A stretch of 64,000 bases of DNA from Deltaproteobacteria bacterium (lineage in GTDB: Bacteria; Desulfobacterota; Binatia; HRBIN30; CADEER01): NCBI GenBank assembly GCA_029262455.1, contig JAJCZJ010000112.1:89570-153569 (forward strand). Reading direction: 5' to 3'. Position 1 is the first letter of the stretch, and each line of letters starts with the position of its first letter. Both the position numbers and the translations under genes were made by a program. Below, piece by piece: positions 37,029-45,646 of the stretch. Under the pieces are notes generated by a model. It did not search any database. It was not told the origin of the DNA and saw only the letters and a program-made list of their open reading frames with translations.

Positions 37029-37739
37029 ATGAATGCACGAATCCGGCGAGGAATTGTCCTCGCAACCCTGATGTTGACTTTCATCGCGCTGGTATCCTCG
37101 GGAGCCATGGCGCAGAATTTGGACCGCTGTGCTAGATCCGACGAACGGCTAGCGACCAAGGGCCGCGGCGACCGAGACTTCGACGGCCTCAGCAACTGTC
37201 GAGAGAAACACATCACAGGAACCTCGCACAGGGATCCTGACTCAGACGACGACGGCATCGACGACGGCGACGAAGTCGCCAACGGGACGGACCCGAACGA
37301 CCCCGATTCCGACGACGACGGTGAGGACGACGGGGACGACATGGACCCCGCTGACGAGCTCGATAGTGAAATCGAAGGGAACGTCGACGCCATCACTTGT
37401 GGGACCGCCTCTTCCATCGTAGTCCTCGGAATTACCATCGAAGTGACAACTGGCACCGAGTACGAGGGGGTTGGGTCCTGCGAGGATCTCGCGACAAGCT
37501 TTGCTGCGAACGGTGGTGCCCACGTAGAGGTGGATGTGCAGGGGAACCTTGCAGCTGGGTTTGTCGCCAACGAGATCGAGGTTGACGACGAGGACAACGA
37601 TGGCAGCCCGGATGATGTCGATGACGACGATGACAATGACGGCTTCGACGACGATGACGAAGAAGATGAAGAAGATGAGGAAGACGACGAGGATGAAGAA
37701 GACGAAGAAGACGAAGAGGACGAAGAAGACGACGACTAA
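37029..37739 (+). CDS. Secreted acidic protein with calcium-type repeats and a DUF5666-like domain
   Basis: The protein is 236 aa with a signal peptide (about 1-29, ending AMAQ). TSP3-like Asp loops (DPDSDDDGIDDGDE and DPDSDDDGEDDGDD) lie at about 65-110. A DUF5666-like domain (about 115-185) with two Cys follows, and a tail of about 50 residues is almost entirely Asp and Glu. It should bind divalent cations. It sits 70 bp after the cytochrome gene in the same direction, with a GGAG-type ribosome binding site. Confidence 0.7.
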   Translation: MNARIRRGIVLATLMLTFIALVSSGAMAQNLDRCARSDERLATKGRGDRDFDGLSNCREKHITGTSHRDPDSDDDGIDDGDEVANGTDPNDPDSDDDGEDDGDDMDPADELDSEIEGNVDAITCGTASSIVVLGITIEVTTGTEYEGVGSCEDLATSFAANGGAHVEVDVQGNLAAGFVANEIEVDDEDNDGSPDDVDDDDDNDGFDDDDEEDEEDEEDDEDEEDEEDEEDEEDDD

Positions 37740-37752
37740 GCGCTGATACCGG

Positions 37753-37780
37753 AGGCCCGGGCGAGTTCGCTCGGGCCTTC
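37753..37780 (+). terminator. Probable terminator after the acidic secreted protein
   Basis: GGCCCG and GAG pair with CTCGGGCC around a TTCG loop with a small bulge, followed by TTCTC, 14 bp past the stop at 37739. The rest of 37781-38015 shows no gene. Confidence 0.6.
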
Positions 37781-38015
37781 TCGCGTCCCAGTCCCCCCAC
37801 CCACAAGCAAACATGGCATCAACGAAAGTGGCGCGGCCGACATTGCTCGACGCCTTCGCCCTATCGACGCCACCAGCCCGGACGATCTGTGGGTATTGCT
37901 TGGACTTCGCTAAAGAACCGCTCGAGGGCAAGCGCAGGAATCGGCTCAGGTAGAGACTTGTCGGCAATACCGGCGTGAACCGGACCTGCGCCGCTAACTC
38001 TGAGCAGGAACCTTG

Positions 38016-39659
38016 CTAGCTCCCCCCATTGAACACCAGCACCGAGTGACGCTGCCGGCCAACGATCTTGCCGCCTCGCAACACCGACATCACCCGCTCC
38101 ACATCGCTGGAACTGACAAGGACTGCGACCGGCCCCGATCCATCCCAACTGTTTCGAAGGTGTTCCACAGCTCCGCTCTCGACGGTCTCAATCTGGCGTC
38201 CAAGATAGAAGTCGATTCCTGGCTGATAGCCAACCGCCGAGATGACCTTCGTCGCCGCGGGAAGTTCCTCACGCACAATCGAAGCCAACTCTCGGAAATT
38301 CCCGGCAAGTTCGCCTCGACCCGTCTGGATCATCAGCAGCAAGACCGCAACGCTGACCAGAAGTGCAGCGAGTGCGTCAATCGACGAACCACGCGCCGCA
38401 AGAAATCGCACCATCAAGCCAGTCGCCATCAGGGCACAACCGCCGAACAACAATAGAGGCCGCAGGGTCGGAACCCGCCAGTGTGGAACCCAAACGACGA
38501 ATAGGAGTCCACAAGCGAGGGCAACGAACCCAGAAATCGCCACCAATCCACCCGCCCGCGGCAGGAATGTTGTGGCTGCCGTATCGAGATGCCGGCGATA
38601 GACAACACCCAGGGCAATCGCCAGTGGTGGCACCGAAGGAAGTACGTACGGTATCAGCTTCGACGACGACATGGAGAATACGATGAGCGGGCACGCAGCA
38701 CAGAAGAAAAGATAGGCGCCGGCCGACAGTCGAGAGAGACTTACAATCTCCGACCACGACCGCCGCGGGTCGAGAAGCCACAGAACGCTCCAGGGCAAGA
38801 GGCCGACGATGAGGACTGGGGCAAAGAACCAGACCGGCTCACGGTGATGCCACGGAGCGACGAATCTCTCTACATGGTGGTGCCACAGGAAATTCGCAAT
38901 GAATCCAGGCTGCCGCGTTTCGACGAGCAGAAACCAGGGAGCACACAGGAGCGCGAACAATGCGAGGCCCCGCCAATCCCACAACCGTCGAACCATGGCC
39001 AGCTGCTTGTGCCAAGACAGGAACAAGATGGCCGGACACCAAATCAACACAACCGCAATCGGTCCCTTGGTGAGAACTCCGAACGCACTAACCAAATAGG
39101 TAAAGCGAACCCAAGCGGGGTTCTCACCTTGGATAGCGAACCAGACCGCTGCCATCCCAGCCATCGTCCAGAAGGTCAGGAGCATATCCATCGTCAACAG
39201 TTCTGCCAGTCCGAAGAAGAGCGGGCACGACGCCAGCAGTGTCACAGAAAGCCAAGCTGTGCTGGAGCCAAACAGTCTTCGAGAGAACTCAAAAGTCACA
39301 GCCAGACAACCAAGAGCAGCGAGAAAAATCGGTAGCCTCGCACTCGCATCGCCGACGCCGAAGAAGTGAAAGGACAACGCGCTCAGCCAGTACAGCAACG
39401 GGGGTTTGTCCAAAAACACAGCAGATCCGAGTTGCGGCACGATCCAGTCGCCGGACTCGAACATCAATCGTGCCGTCTCTGCGTAGCGTGCTTCATCCGG
39501 CTCGGCGAGCGGCAGCGACAAGACACCGCCGAGCGAAATGGCAGCAACCAGCGCCAGCACAGCGATCAAACTCCATCGCACCGCGATCGCCTCGATCGCC
39601 GCGAGTTCCGGCGCCGGAGCCCACTCTGGTTCAGCGGCGATAGACCGTATTGCACTCAT
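38016..39659 (-). CDS. ArnT-like lipid-linked sugar glycosyltransferase
   Basis: The protein is 547 aa with about twelve membrane helices, of the ArnT/PMT superfamily, which moves sugars from a polyprenyl-phosphate carrier to a lipid or protein acceptor outside the inner membrane. Typical parts are the first loop EPDEARYAETARLM with acidic residues and DKPPLLYWLSALSF. The ATG at 39659 overlaps the previous stop by 4 bp and is preferred to 39704. It is the last gene of the type III PKS operon, so the acceptor may be the phenolic lipid or lipid A; this is inference. Confidence 0.85.
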   Translation of the reverse strand: MSAIRSIAAEPEWAPAPELAAIEAIAVRWSLIAVLALVAAISLGGVLSLPLAEPDEARYAETARLMFESGDWIVPQLGSAVFLDKPPLLYWLSALSFHFFGVGDASARLPIFLAALGCLAVTFEFSRRLFGSSTAWLSVTLLASCPLFFGLAELLTMDMLLTFWTMAGMAAVWFAIQGENPAWVRFTYLVSAFGVLTKGPIAVVLIWCPAILFLSWHKQLAMVRRLWDWRGLALFALLCAPWFLLVETRQPGFIANFLWHHHVERFVAPWHHREPVWFFAPVLIVGLLPWSVLWLLDPRRSWSEIVSLSRLSAGAYLFFCAACPLIVFSMSSSKLIPYVLPSVPPLAIALGVVYRRHLDTAATTFLPRAGGLVAISGFVALACGLLFVVWVPHWRVPTLRPLLLFGGCALMATGLMVRFLAARGSSIDALAALLVSVAVLLLMIQTGRGELAGNFRELASIVREELPAATKVISAVGYQPGIDFYLGRQIETVESGAVEHLRNSWDGSGPVAVLVSSSDVERVMSVLRGGKIVGRQRHSVLVFNGGS

Positions 39660-40462
39660 CGTACCGGGCTCATGCGGCGAACTAGCGTCCCCAGCGGCAG
39701 CCAATACGGCACGGTGTTTCGGTACTCGCGGAAGGCTTCACCGTAGAACTGCAGATACCGCCTTTCCTTGAGGAGCGGCCCAAAAACACAGTACGCTGTC
39801 CACATGACGGCGATCGCAAGATGGTCGGGAGTCCACACCGGCCCCGTCCACAACGTTAGAGCAAAGGCTACGTAAACCGGTTGCCGTACGTAGCGAAAAG
39901 TTCCACTTCGACTCAGTCGCACCTTCGCCGGATCGGTTCCCCGCGCCACGGCCGCCCAGCCATGAAAGCCCGTTTGGACTGCCAAGCCAGCATCCCACAT
40001 GGCCTTGAGCAGAAGTATCCACGAAGCACAAAAGGCAAGGCCCCACAGGACCAAATTCAGCCCACGGGGTTGCCACCAAACGACGTCGGAAAAGCTCCAA
40101 AGCGCGAAGACCGAGAGAATCTGCAGCGAAGAGATCGTGGCAAATGTCGTCGTCGCAAGTGACGGACCGAGCCGCCCGGGTACCAAGCGAGACAAGACGT
40201 GACGCCTCCCTCGCTCAGTCAACAGCAGCGAGTGCAACAGCGGGAACTGCAGCAGCAGTGCAGCATTCACGAACAGTGCTGACGTTCCCTGAAGACGCCC
40301 GAGGCCGCTACTCATGCCTGAATAGAGTCCATACATCATCGCCGAGATCGCCACCGCAAAGGTGGCGTGGCAGATAGTCCCGTACAGCACCCCGAAGACC
40401 CGCTGTCCGACCAGGTACGCTCCAGGCCGCCGAGTTCCGTCTCCGACACTTCTCTCATTCAT
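39656..40462 (-). CDS. Membrane methyltransferase of the ICMT/NnrU-like group
   Basis: The protein is 268 aa with about six membrane helices. The C-terminal part has GTFRYVRQPVYVAFALTLW and ERRYLQFYGEAFREYRNTVPYWLPL, the two halves of the ICMT/PEMT S-adenosylmethionine-binding pattern. MddA-type thiol methyltransferases have the same form. It lies 115 bp after yceI and overlaps the ArnT-like gene by 4 bp. A second, shorter ICMT-type enzyme is encoded in the same operon, so two methylations are possible. Confidence 0.72.
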   Translation of the reverse strand: MNERSVGDGTRRPGAYLVGQRVFGVLYGTICHATFAVAISAMMYGLYSGMSSGLGRLQGTSALFVNAALLLQFPLLHSLLLTERGRRHVLSRLVPGRLGPSLATTTFATISSLQILSVFALWSFSDVVWWQPRGLNLVLWGLAFCASWILLLKAMWDAGLAVQTGFHGWAAVARGTDPAKVRLSRSGTFRYVRQPVYVAFALTLWTGPVWTPDHLAIAVMWTAYCVFGPLLKERRYLQFYGEAFREYRNTVPYWLPLGTLVRRMSPVR

Positions 40463-40577
40463 TCTGCTTCCCTTCACACCGGCACCGGGTCAGACACACC
40501 CGCTGCGCCGACAACAAGGCCCGTCCCCGAGGAACCCCCGCCACAATGAATCTCGTCTGCGCCATTCGCGATCCGAC

Positions 40578-41162
40578 TCAAAACTCGACTGTCCGAACGG
40601 TGATACGAACATCGACGGCGTCGGCTACCTTTACGAACAGCACTGACGGCGGCACCAATCCGAACTCGTGCAGCGAAATCTGCAAGCCGGCCTCGAACGA
40701 CAGTTGCTCACCAACCTGGTGCACTCCCGACACAACAGCCCGAACGCGTCGGGTAATATCGCGGATCGTCAGATCGAGCTCGATCGTTTCCGGCACGGCG
40801 ACGCGGCCGTCGACGACGACGAAGCGCGCGCCACGAATCGTGGCACCGATGTGGGGGAAATGCTCCGCATCGAACATCGATCGCATCTTGTGATCCCGCA
40901 CTCCGTTGCCCGTATCCAAGGACTCTACCGGCACGGCGATGTCGACGCTCCAACCATCGCCGTCGTCCCCTGATCGAGCAACATAGGGAATGTCTTCCAC
41001 ACGTCCTTCAAAGCCGTGTAGCGTCGAGCTTCCGGTGAAAGTCACATCCAGAGAGCCTCTGGCTCCGGCGCCGTACGCAGGCAAAGCCACGACCAACAAC
41101 GCTACCAATGCAAGCAAAAGCGCGACCAGCGACGCCGCTGACTCCGTTCGCAGCAACCTCAT
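40578..41162 (-). CDS. YceI family periplasmic lipid-binding protein
   Basis: The protein is 194 aa: signal peptide (about 1-31), then a lipocalin-like YceI barrel with VTFTGSSTLHGFEGRVEDI and KMRSMFDAEHFPHIGATIRG. YceI proteins hold long isoprenoid or alkyl chains. Its start overlaps the flavoprotein stop by 4 bp. In this operon it could carry the phenolic-lipid or quinone product across the periplasm; this is inferred from the family and the position. Confidence 0.88.
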   Translation of the reverse strand: MRLLRTESAASLVALLLALVALLVVALPAYGAGARGSLDVTFTGSSTLHGFEGRVEDIPYVARSGDDGDGWSVDIAVPVESLDTGNGVRDHKMRSMFDAEHFPHIGATIRGARFVVVDGRVAVPETIELDLTIRDITRRVRAVVSGVHQVGEQLSFEAGLQISLHEFGLVPPSVLFVKVADAVDVRITVRTVEF

Positions 41163-42280
41163 CCAAGCACCGTCAACAGGGCACGCATCGCACCCCCTAA
41201 TCCGAAGTCAGCGAGAGGCTGCTCCCCAGCGTTGATCGCGAGAAACGAATCAAACAGGTTCGGGTCGCGCGCGAGGCCTCGGACGACGCGGCGCCGCAGC
41301 CCCGGCCGTGCCGCAATCGCCAGCAACCCGCGCGTCAGGAGAACATGATTTCGACTGAGACGCCGATACGCCCGCTCGTACTCGCGCAGACTGCGACCAC
41401 GGGACAGAATCTCGATCAATGCCCTAGCCGATTCGAACCCAAGAGTAAGTCCCTCGCCGGTCAGAGGATCCACATATCCAGCAGCATCCCCAACTAGCGC
41501 GACCCCAGAACCAAACCTGCGTTTTACTTTTTGAAAGAACGGCCCCGCTCCGCGCACACTGTCGACGGCGTTAGCGCCATTTAACCTTGCGCGGAGATCT
41601 CCAAATTGCTCGAGCCGCTTCGCGTAACTTTGGCCATCACCCGGACCCAAGATTGCTACACCCACAGTACTGTCACCGACGGGTGTGACGTAAGCCTCGG
41701 CTGAGTCGGCCCAGTGCACTTCAACGAACCGCGACCAGGGCTTGCAATCGTAGTGCTGGCGCATTCCGAAACGACGACAACGGCTCAGCCCCATATCAAG
41801 GCTTGCCGACTTCCGGATGCTGCTGTGAAGACCGTCGGCTCCGATCAGAATCCGCGCTGACACGCGACGCTGCGTCGTACAGACCTCGACACCGGTCGAG
41901 GACTTCTTCCACGCAAGAACTTCGTCGCCCAAAGAGATCGTCGCCCCAAGCTCTGTTGCACGATCCGACATCGCGGCCCAGAGCGCCGTGCGGCGGACTC
42001 CCCACCCCGGCCCAGAAGAGAATCGCCCCTCGGCCGCGGTCGCTCCATCGACGAATCGAATCCCGAGGAAGGGAGAATAGGCATCGGGTGACAGCCGCAC
42101 TCCCATATCCCGCAGCTGATCACGCCCACGAGGCATGACGCCCTCGCCGCACGCCTTTTCCTGCGGGTTGCGCCGAGCCTCCACGACGATTGCTGTGAGA
42201 CCCGCAAGTCGCGCACGAATCGCCGTCGCCAAGCCGACTGGGCCCGCTCCGGCTATCACGAGGTCGTAGCCGATGGCCAC
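41159..42280 (-). CDS. FAD-dependent monooxygenase / geranylgeranyl-reductase-like flavoprotein
   Basis: The protein is 373 aa. The FAD fold starts with VIAGAGPVGLATAIRARLAG (about 8-27), then GEGVMPRG, GADGLHSS and GDAAGYVDPLTGEG (about 265-280). The layout is that of aromatic hydroxylases and geranylgeranyl reductases. Next to a type III PKS and an ICMT it occupies the place of SrsC, which hydroxylates alkylresorcinols in Streptomyces. It shares one base with the ICMT gene end and overlaps yceI by 4 bp. Confidence 0.88.
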   Translation of the reverse strand: MAIGYDLVIAGAGPVGLATAIRARLAGLTAIVVEARRNPQEKACGEGVMPRGRDQLRDMGVRLSPDAYSPFLGIRFVDGATAAEGRFSSGPGWGVRRTALWAAMSDRATELGATISLGDEVLAWKKSSTGVEVCTTQRRVSARILIGADGLHSSIRKSASLDMGLSRCRRFGMRQHYDCKPWSRFVEVHWADSAEAYVTPVGDSTVGVAILGPGDGQSYAKRLEQFGDLRARLNGANAVDSVRGAGPFFQKVKRRFGSGVALVGDAAGYVDPLTGEGLTLGFESARALIEILSRGRSLREYERAYRRLSRNHVLLTRGLLAIAARPGLRRRVVRGLARDPNLFDSFLAINAGEQPLADFGLGGAMRALLTVLG

Positions 42281-42861
42281 TAGGACGCCGCCTTCATTCG
42301 CGGCCCCAAGGGCAACAGTCTACGTCGATCCGCAAATCGCTCCGCGTACCCTCCGACTTCATTCAAAACGGCCTCTTCGCAACGAATCCGCACGACCAGG
42401 AGGAACGCGTTGAGCAAAGAGAAAGCCACCGCCGTCAGCCAGGCACTGTGCATCAACGGCACGGCGAATTCTTCGAGAATCACCGCCAGGTAGTTGGGAT
42501 GCCGCAAATAGCGGTACGGCCCCGAAGTGACGACGGGATCCCCGGGCACGACGATCACTCGGACGTTCCAGCGCGAACCGAGCGAAGTGATCGCCCAATA
42601 ACGCAACAATTGCGCAACGACAGCGACCGCGAACATCGAGTAGCCCAGGACCGGAACGAAGGGGCGGTTCAGCAGTAGTACCTCGCTCACACAACCGACA
42701 AAGAACGACACGTGAAGTACGCGCATCCAAAAAAAGTGCTGCCGCCCCACTTCGAATCCGCCGCGCGCAAGCGCTACCACCTCGTTTCGCCGACTCAGGC
42801 GCAACTCGAAGAGCCGCTCTGCCGCCAGCAGACCGAGGAATATCGAGTACACACTTACCAC
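42280..42861 (-). CDS. ICMT-type O-methyltransferase (SrsB-like)
   Basis: The protein is 193 aa with four to five membrane helices. The C-terminal half has the ICMT signature GPYRYLRHPNYLAVILEEFAVPL and RIRCEEAVL. In Bacillus (BpsB) and Streptomyces (SrsB) such an enzyme next to a type III PKS methylates phenolic lipids. It overlaps the PKS end by 7 bp, so it is translationally coupled to it. Confidence 0.88.
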   Translation of the reverse strand: MVSVYSIFLGLLAAERLFELRLSRRNEVVALARGGFEVGRQHFFWMRVLHVSFFVGCVSEVLLLNRPFVPVLGYSMFAVAVVAQLLRYWAITSLGSRWNVRVIVVPGDPVVTSGPYRYLRHPNYLAVILEEFAVPLMHSAWLTAVAFSLLNAFLLVVRIRCEEAVLNEVGGYAERFADRRRLLPLGPRMKAAS

Positions 42862-43937
42862 TGAAGGAGTACCATCTCGGCGCAGAAGCCCGGCCCCATG
42901 GCGAGGAGCAATCCGTAGCTTCCGGCAGCCGGCTTCAATTCCCGCATCGTGTCGCGCAGCACCATCAGCACCGAGACGCTAGAGAGATTCCCGAGGCGAT
43001 CGAGACTCTTCCACGTTAAGTCCAGAGCCTTGCTCGGCAACTCGAGTGCGTCCTCGAAGGCCTCGAGCACCTTCGGGCCACCAGAGTGAAAAACGAAGTG
43101 TGCGATGTCGCCCAGCGAAAGTCCCTGATCCGCCAAGAAACCATCGACATTTGGGCGAATCTTTTCCCGGACCAAATTCGGTACGCCGGCGTTGAGGACA
43201 ATGCTGAACCCCTGGTCGCACACCTCCCAGCCCATCACATCTTCCGTATCGGGGAAGAGCACTGAGCGCGACGCGACAACAGTCGGCCCCTTCTTGTGTC
43301 GGTCCTTCTCGAGTCGGTCGGCACCCGTCATCACGACCGCAGCCGCGCCGTCGCCGAACAACGCGCTGGCAATCATGTTCGCCACCGAATGATCGCCTCG
43401 CTGTAGGGTGAGACTACACAACTCGACGGCCACCAACACCGCGAGTTGGTCGGGAAACGCCTTCAGATAGTCCGCAACGCGCGCGATCCCTGCGGCACCG
43501 GCGACACAACCCAAACCAAAGATCGGCGTGCGCTTGACGTCGGGACGCATCCCCAGGCGATTGACCATACGAGCGTCGATCGACGGTACCGCAATCCCCG
43601 TTACCGTCGTAAAGAAGATGTGGTCAATCTCCGACGGGGCGGCACCGGCATGCGCCAATCCATCACATAGGGCATTTTGACCAAGCTCGAGCGCGCTGCG
43701 AACGTAGGCGTCGTTCGTCGCTTCGAAGGTCGAAAGATTCCGATATTCCTCGATCGGCAGCGCCAAGTGGCGTCCGCTGACCTGAACGGCATCGTGCACT
43801 CGCTCGAGCCGGCTGGTCACCCGACCGGTCGGATCCCAGACATCCTTCAGAGCCGACAGGAGCGATTTCTGGGAGTAGTAGTTGGACGGCAACGCCCTGC
43901 CTACCGCCTGAATCTGCATGCCACACACCGTTCTCAT
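42855..43937 (-). CDS. Type III polyketide synthase
   Basis: The protein is 360 aa from the ATG at 43937 (43919 is also possible). It has the thiolase fold with the Cys-His-Asn triad: GLGCVAGAAG (Cys near 144), FHSGGPKVLEAF (His) and GNLSSVSVL (Asn). It extends acyl-CoA or acyl-ACP starters with malonyl-CoA and cyclises them to resorcinols or pyrones. The frame is open to 44078, but the sigma-54 promoter at 43995-44011 lies inside that part, so the shorter protein is right. It heads the six-gene operon. Confidence 0.92.
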   Translation of the reverse strand: MRTVCGMQIQAVGRALPSNYYSQKSLLSALKDVWDPTGRVTSRLERVHDAVQVSGRHLALPIEEYRNLSTFEATNDAYVRSALELGQNALCDGLAHAGAAPSEIDHIFFTTVTGIAVPSIDARMVNRLGMRPDVKRTPIFGLGCVAGAAGIARVADYLKAFPDQLAVLVAVELCSLTLQRGDHSVANMIASALFGDGAAAVVMTGADRLEKDRHKKGPTVVASRSVLFPDTEDVMGWEVCDQGFSIVLNAGVPNLVREKIRPNVDGFLADQGLSLGDIAHFVFHSGGPKVLEAFEDALELPSKALDLTWKSLDRLGNLSSVSVLMVLRDTMRELKPAAGSYGLLLAMGPGFCAEMVLLQW

Positions 43938-43994
43938 GCGCACGGGGACGACCGTGAATTCGGTCGATCTGGCCCGTGCACTGGACTCCAACAA

Positions 43995-44011
43995 CGCAAC
44001 ACGCGTGCCAG
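43995..44011 (-). promoter_or_regulatory. Sigma-54 (-24/-12) promoter of the type III PKS operon
   Basis: The minus strand reads CTGGCACGCGTGTTGCG. It matches YTGGCACG-N4-TTGC exactly, with the required GG-N10-GC spacing; only the final W is G. Transcription would start near 43985, about 48 nt before the PKS ATG at 43937. An NtrC-type activator is encoded at 47524-48876 and another at 21808-23274. Confidence 0.7.
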
Positions 44012-44104
44012 CACCGGCGCTGGCTAGGAGCGCCTCCCGGAGGACGGGTTCAGCGTTCAGAACATGGAATCGCTGCACTCGACCACGAGAAAACTTGCAG
44101 GGTT

Positions 44105-44524
44105 CTAGTCCAGACGATGGACAACGCGCACCGAGTCGTCGACGAGATCGGCCGCAATGTAGCCAATCGCGTTCGAGTCTGCCCCCACGTAGCGCTTTAC
44201 GGCCTCGTCCGATTCCAGAGTCGCTGGCGGAAAAACGCCGTGGAAATACTGCTCATTCCAATAGGCTACCAGGTCCGACCTGACCCTGACCAAGAAGTAC
44301 TGCTCGAAGACCCGACGCGATGCGCTTCGCGCTTCGCGATTGATCGGGACAACCGGCGCCCCATCTTTCCAGTAGCGCTGCTTCTTCAGGAAGATTCGCG
44401 CCACTTCCTCGACAGAAATTGGCGAATGCCTACTGCGGTGAACGATCACGACCAAAGGAGACTCGGCTGCCGCTAGATCGCAACAGAGAATCGCAACGAT
44501 GCAGAATATGCCGAAAAAGCGCAT
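44105..44524 (-). CDS. Small PstS-like periplasmic substrate-binding protein
   Basis: The protein is 139 aa with a signal peptide (about 1-20). The pattern VVIVHRSRHSPISVEEVARIFLKKQRYW and VPINREARSASRRVFEQYFL, then IGYIAADLVDD, is that of short phosphate/oxyanion-binding proteins related to one lobe of PstS. It lies 3 bp after the porin gene and both lie next to a kinase/regulator pair. The ligand is unknown. Confidence 0.7.
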   Translation of the reverse strand: MRFFGIFCIVAILCCDLAAAESPLVVIVHRSRHSPISVEEVARIFLKKQRYWKDGAPVVPINREARSASRRVFEQYFLVRVRSDLVAYWNEQYFHGVFPPATLESDEAVKRYVGADSNAIGYIAADLVDDSVRVVHRLD

Positions 44525-44527
44525 TCT

Positions 44528-45631
44528 TCAGAACAAGATGGCCAACGACGAACGAAAGCCCGCCTCGGTCAAATCGGAGTGGTGATCGACAATCTGATAC
44601 TCGACCTTGAAGGTCGCGTACGGCGCCGGCCGGTACGCTGCGCCCACCACGACCTGATTCAGGCTCCTCCCAGCACCGCGCGGAGCGAAGTGCTCATAGC
44701 GGCCAATGCCGTAGACTTGTGAAAAAAACTGGACCGCAAGTTGCGAGTAGAGCCCCCATTGGGAACCCGAAGTGCCCGCGCCTTCGTCGAAGCTGAGCTC
44801 CGACATCCACTCGATCGGCCCGTCCCGCCAAACCGCGTCGAGGCCACCCAAATGGAACCATTCGTCCCTGGAGCGAAACGCCAGATAGGTGGAACCGAGA
44901 GAAAGACCGGGCCTTGGCTGGATCGTCAATCGTGCGCCGCCGCTGCGATCCGCCTCGACGAACTGCGGCGTCGGCTCCAACTGATTCGTGAACTGACCGA
45001 AGACATCATAACCGATCCGGCCGCTCAGCAACTCGCCAGACAGGCTGACGCCGGTGGTGTTCTCGTCGAACGGCAGCTCCGTGACCAACGGCCGCGACGT
45101 AGTCCAGACCAACGGCTGCGCGTGAATGACGTTCCAACGCCCCACTGGAGTTAGAAACTTACCCACCCGCACCTTCAGCTGATCACTGTAGGCAAAGTCT
45201 GCGTAGAGGCGCTCGATCTCGAAGCGCTCACCTGAGCTTCCCGCATTCCCGTCGGAGTCAATGCTCAACAGGTCTTCAAACTCCAGCTCAGAAAAAAAAG
45301 TGAATCTCTCGAAACCCTGAAGCATCACGAAGAGGCTCAAGTCCTCCAGGTTCAGATGCCCCGGTCCTCCTTCGTCGCGTGTGAAATCGACGCTGGTATA
45401 TCCTCCGAGGACGAGGCCCGACGTCCCGAAACGAAGCCCCCGCCCCGGCACGTAGGAAAGCGACCCAACATCGCCGTCGAGCAAACGAGATACCGCGCCT
45501 GAAGGGGCGGTCGCCGGATCATCAGGGATTTCATCCGCCAACGAACGCGAGCCAGCCAATCCCAACAGCATCAAGAAACACAAGATTGTGAGAGCCGATC
45601 CGACCTTGACGCATTGACAGGTCTCCTTCAT
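44528..45631 (-). CDS. Outer-membrane porin-like beta-barrel protein
   Basis: The protein is 367 aa with a signal peptide (about 1-34) and alternating strands typical of a beta barrel, ending in the aromatic residue of an outer-membrane signature (LAILF). Strands such as FTFFSELEFEDLL and LKVRVGKFLTPVGRWNV resemble phosphate/oligosaccharide-type porins. It is cotranscribed with the PstS-like protein. The start chosen is the ATG at 45631, 15 bp from the divergent kinase gene. Confidence 0.78.
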   Translation of the reverse strand: MKETCQCVKVGSALTILCFLMLLGLAGSRSLADEIPDDPATAPSGAVSRLLDGDVGSLSYVPGRGLRFGTSGLVLGGYTSVDFTRDEGGPGHLNLEDLSLFVMLQGFERFTFFSELEFEDLLSIDSDGNAGSSGERFEIERLYADFAYSDQLKVRVGKFLTPVGRWNVIHAQPLVWTTSRPLVTELPFDENTTGVSLSGELLSGRIGYDVFGQFTNQLEPTPQFVEADRSGGARLTIQPRPGLSLGSTYLAFRSRDEWFHLGGLDAVWRDGPIEWMSELSFDEGAGTSGSQWGLYSQLAVQFFSQVYGIGRYEHFAPRGAGRSLNQVVVGAAYRPAPYATFKVEYQIVDHHSDLTEAGFRSSLAILF

Positions 45632-45646
45632 TTTCGATCGCACTCC

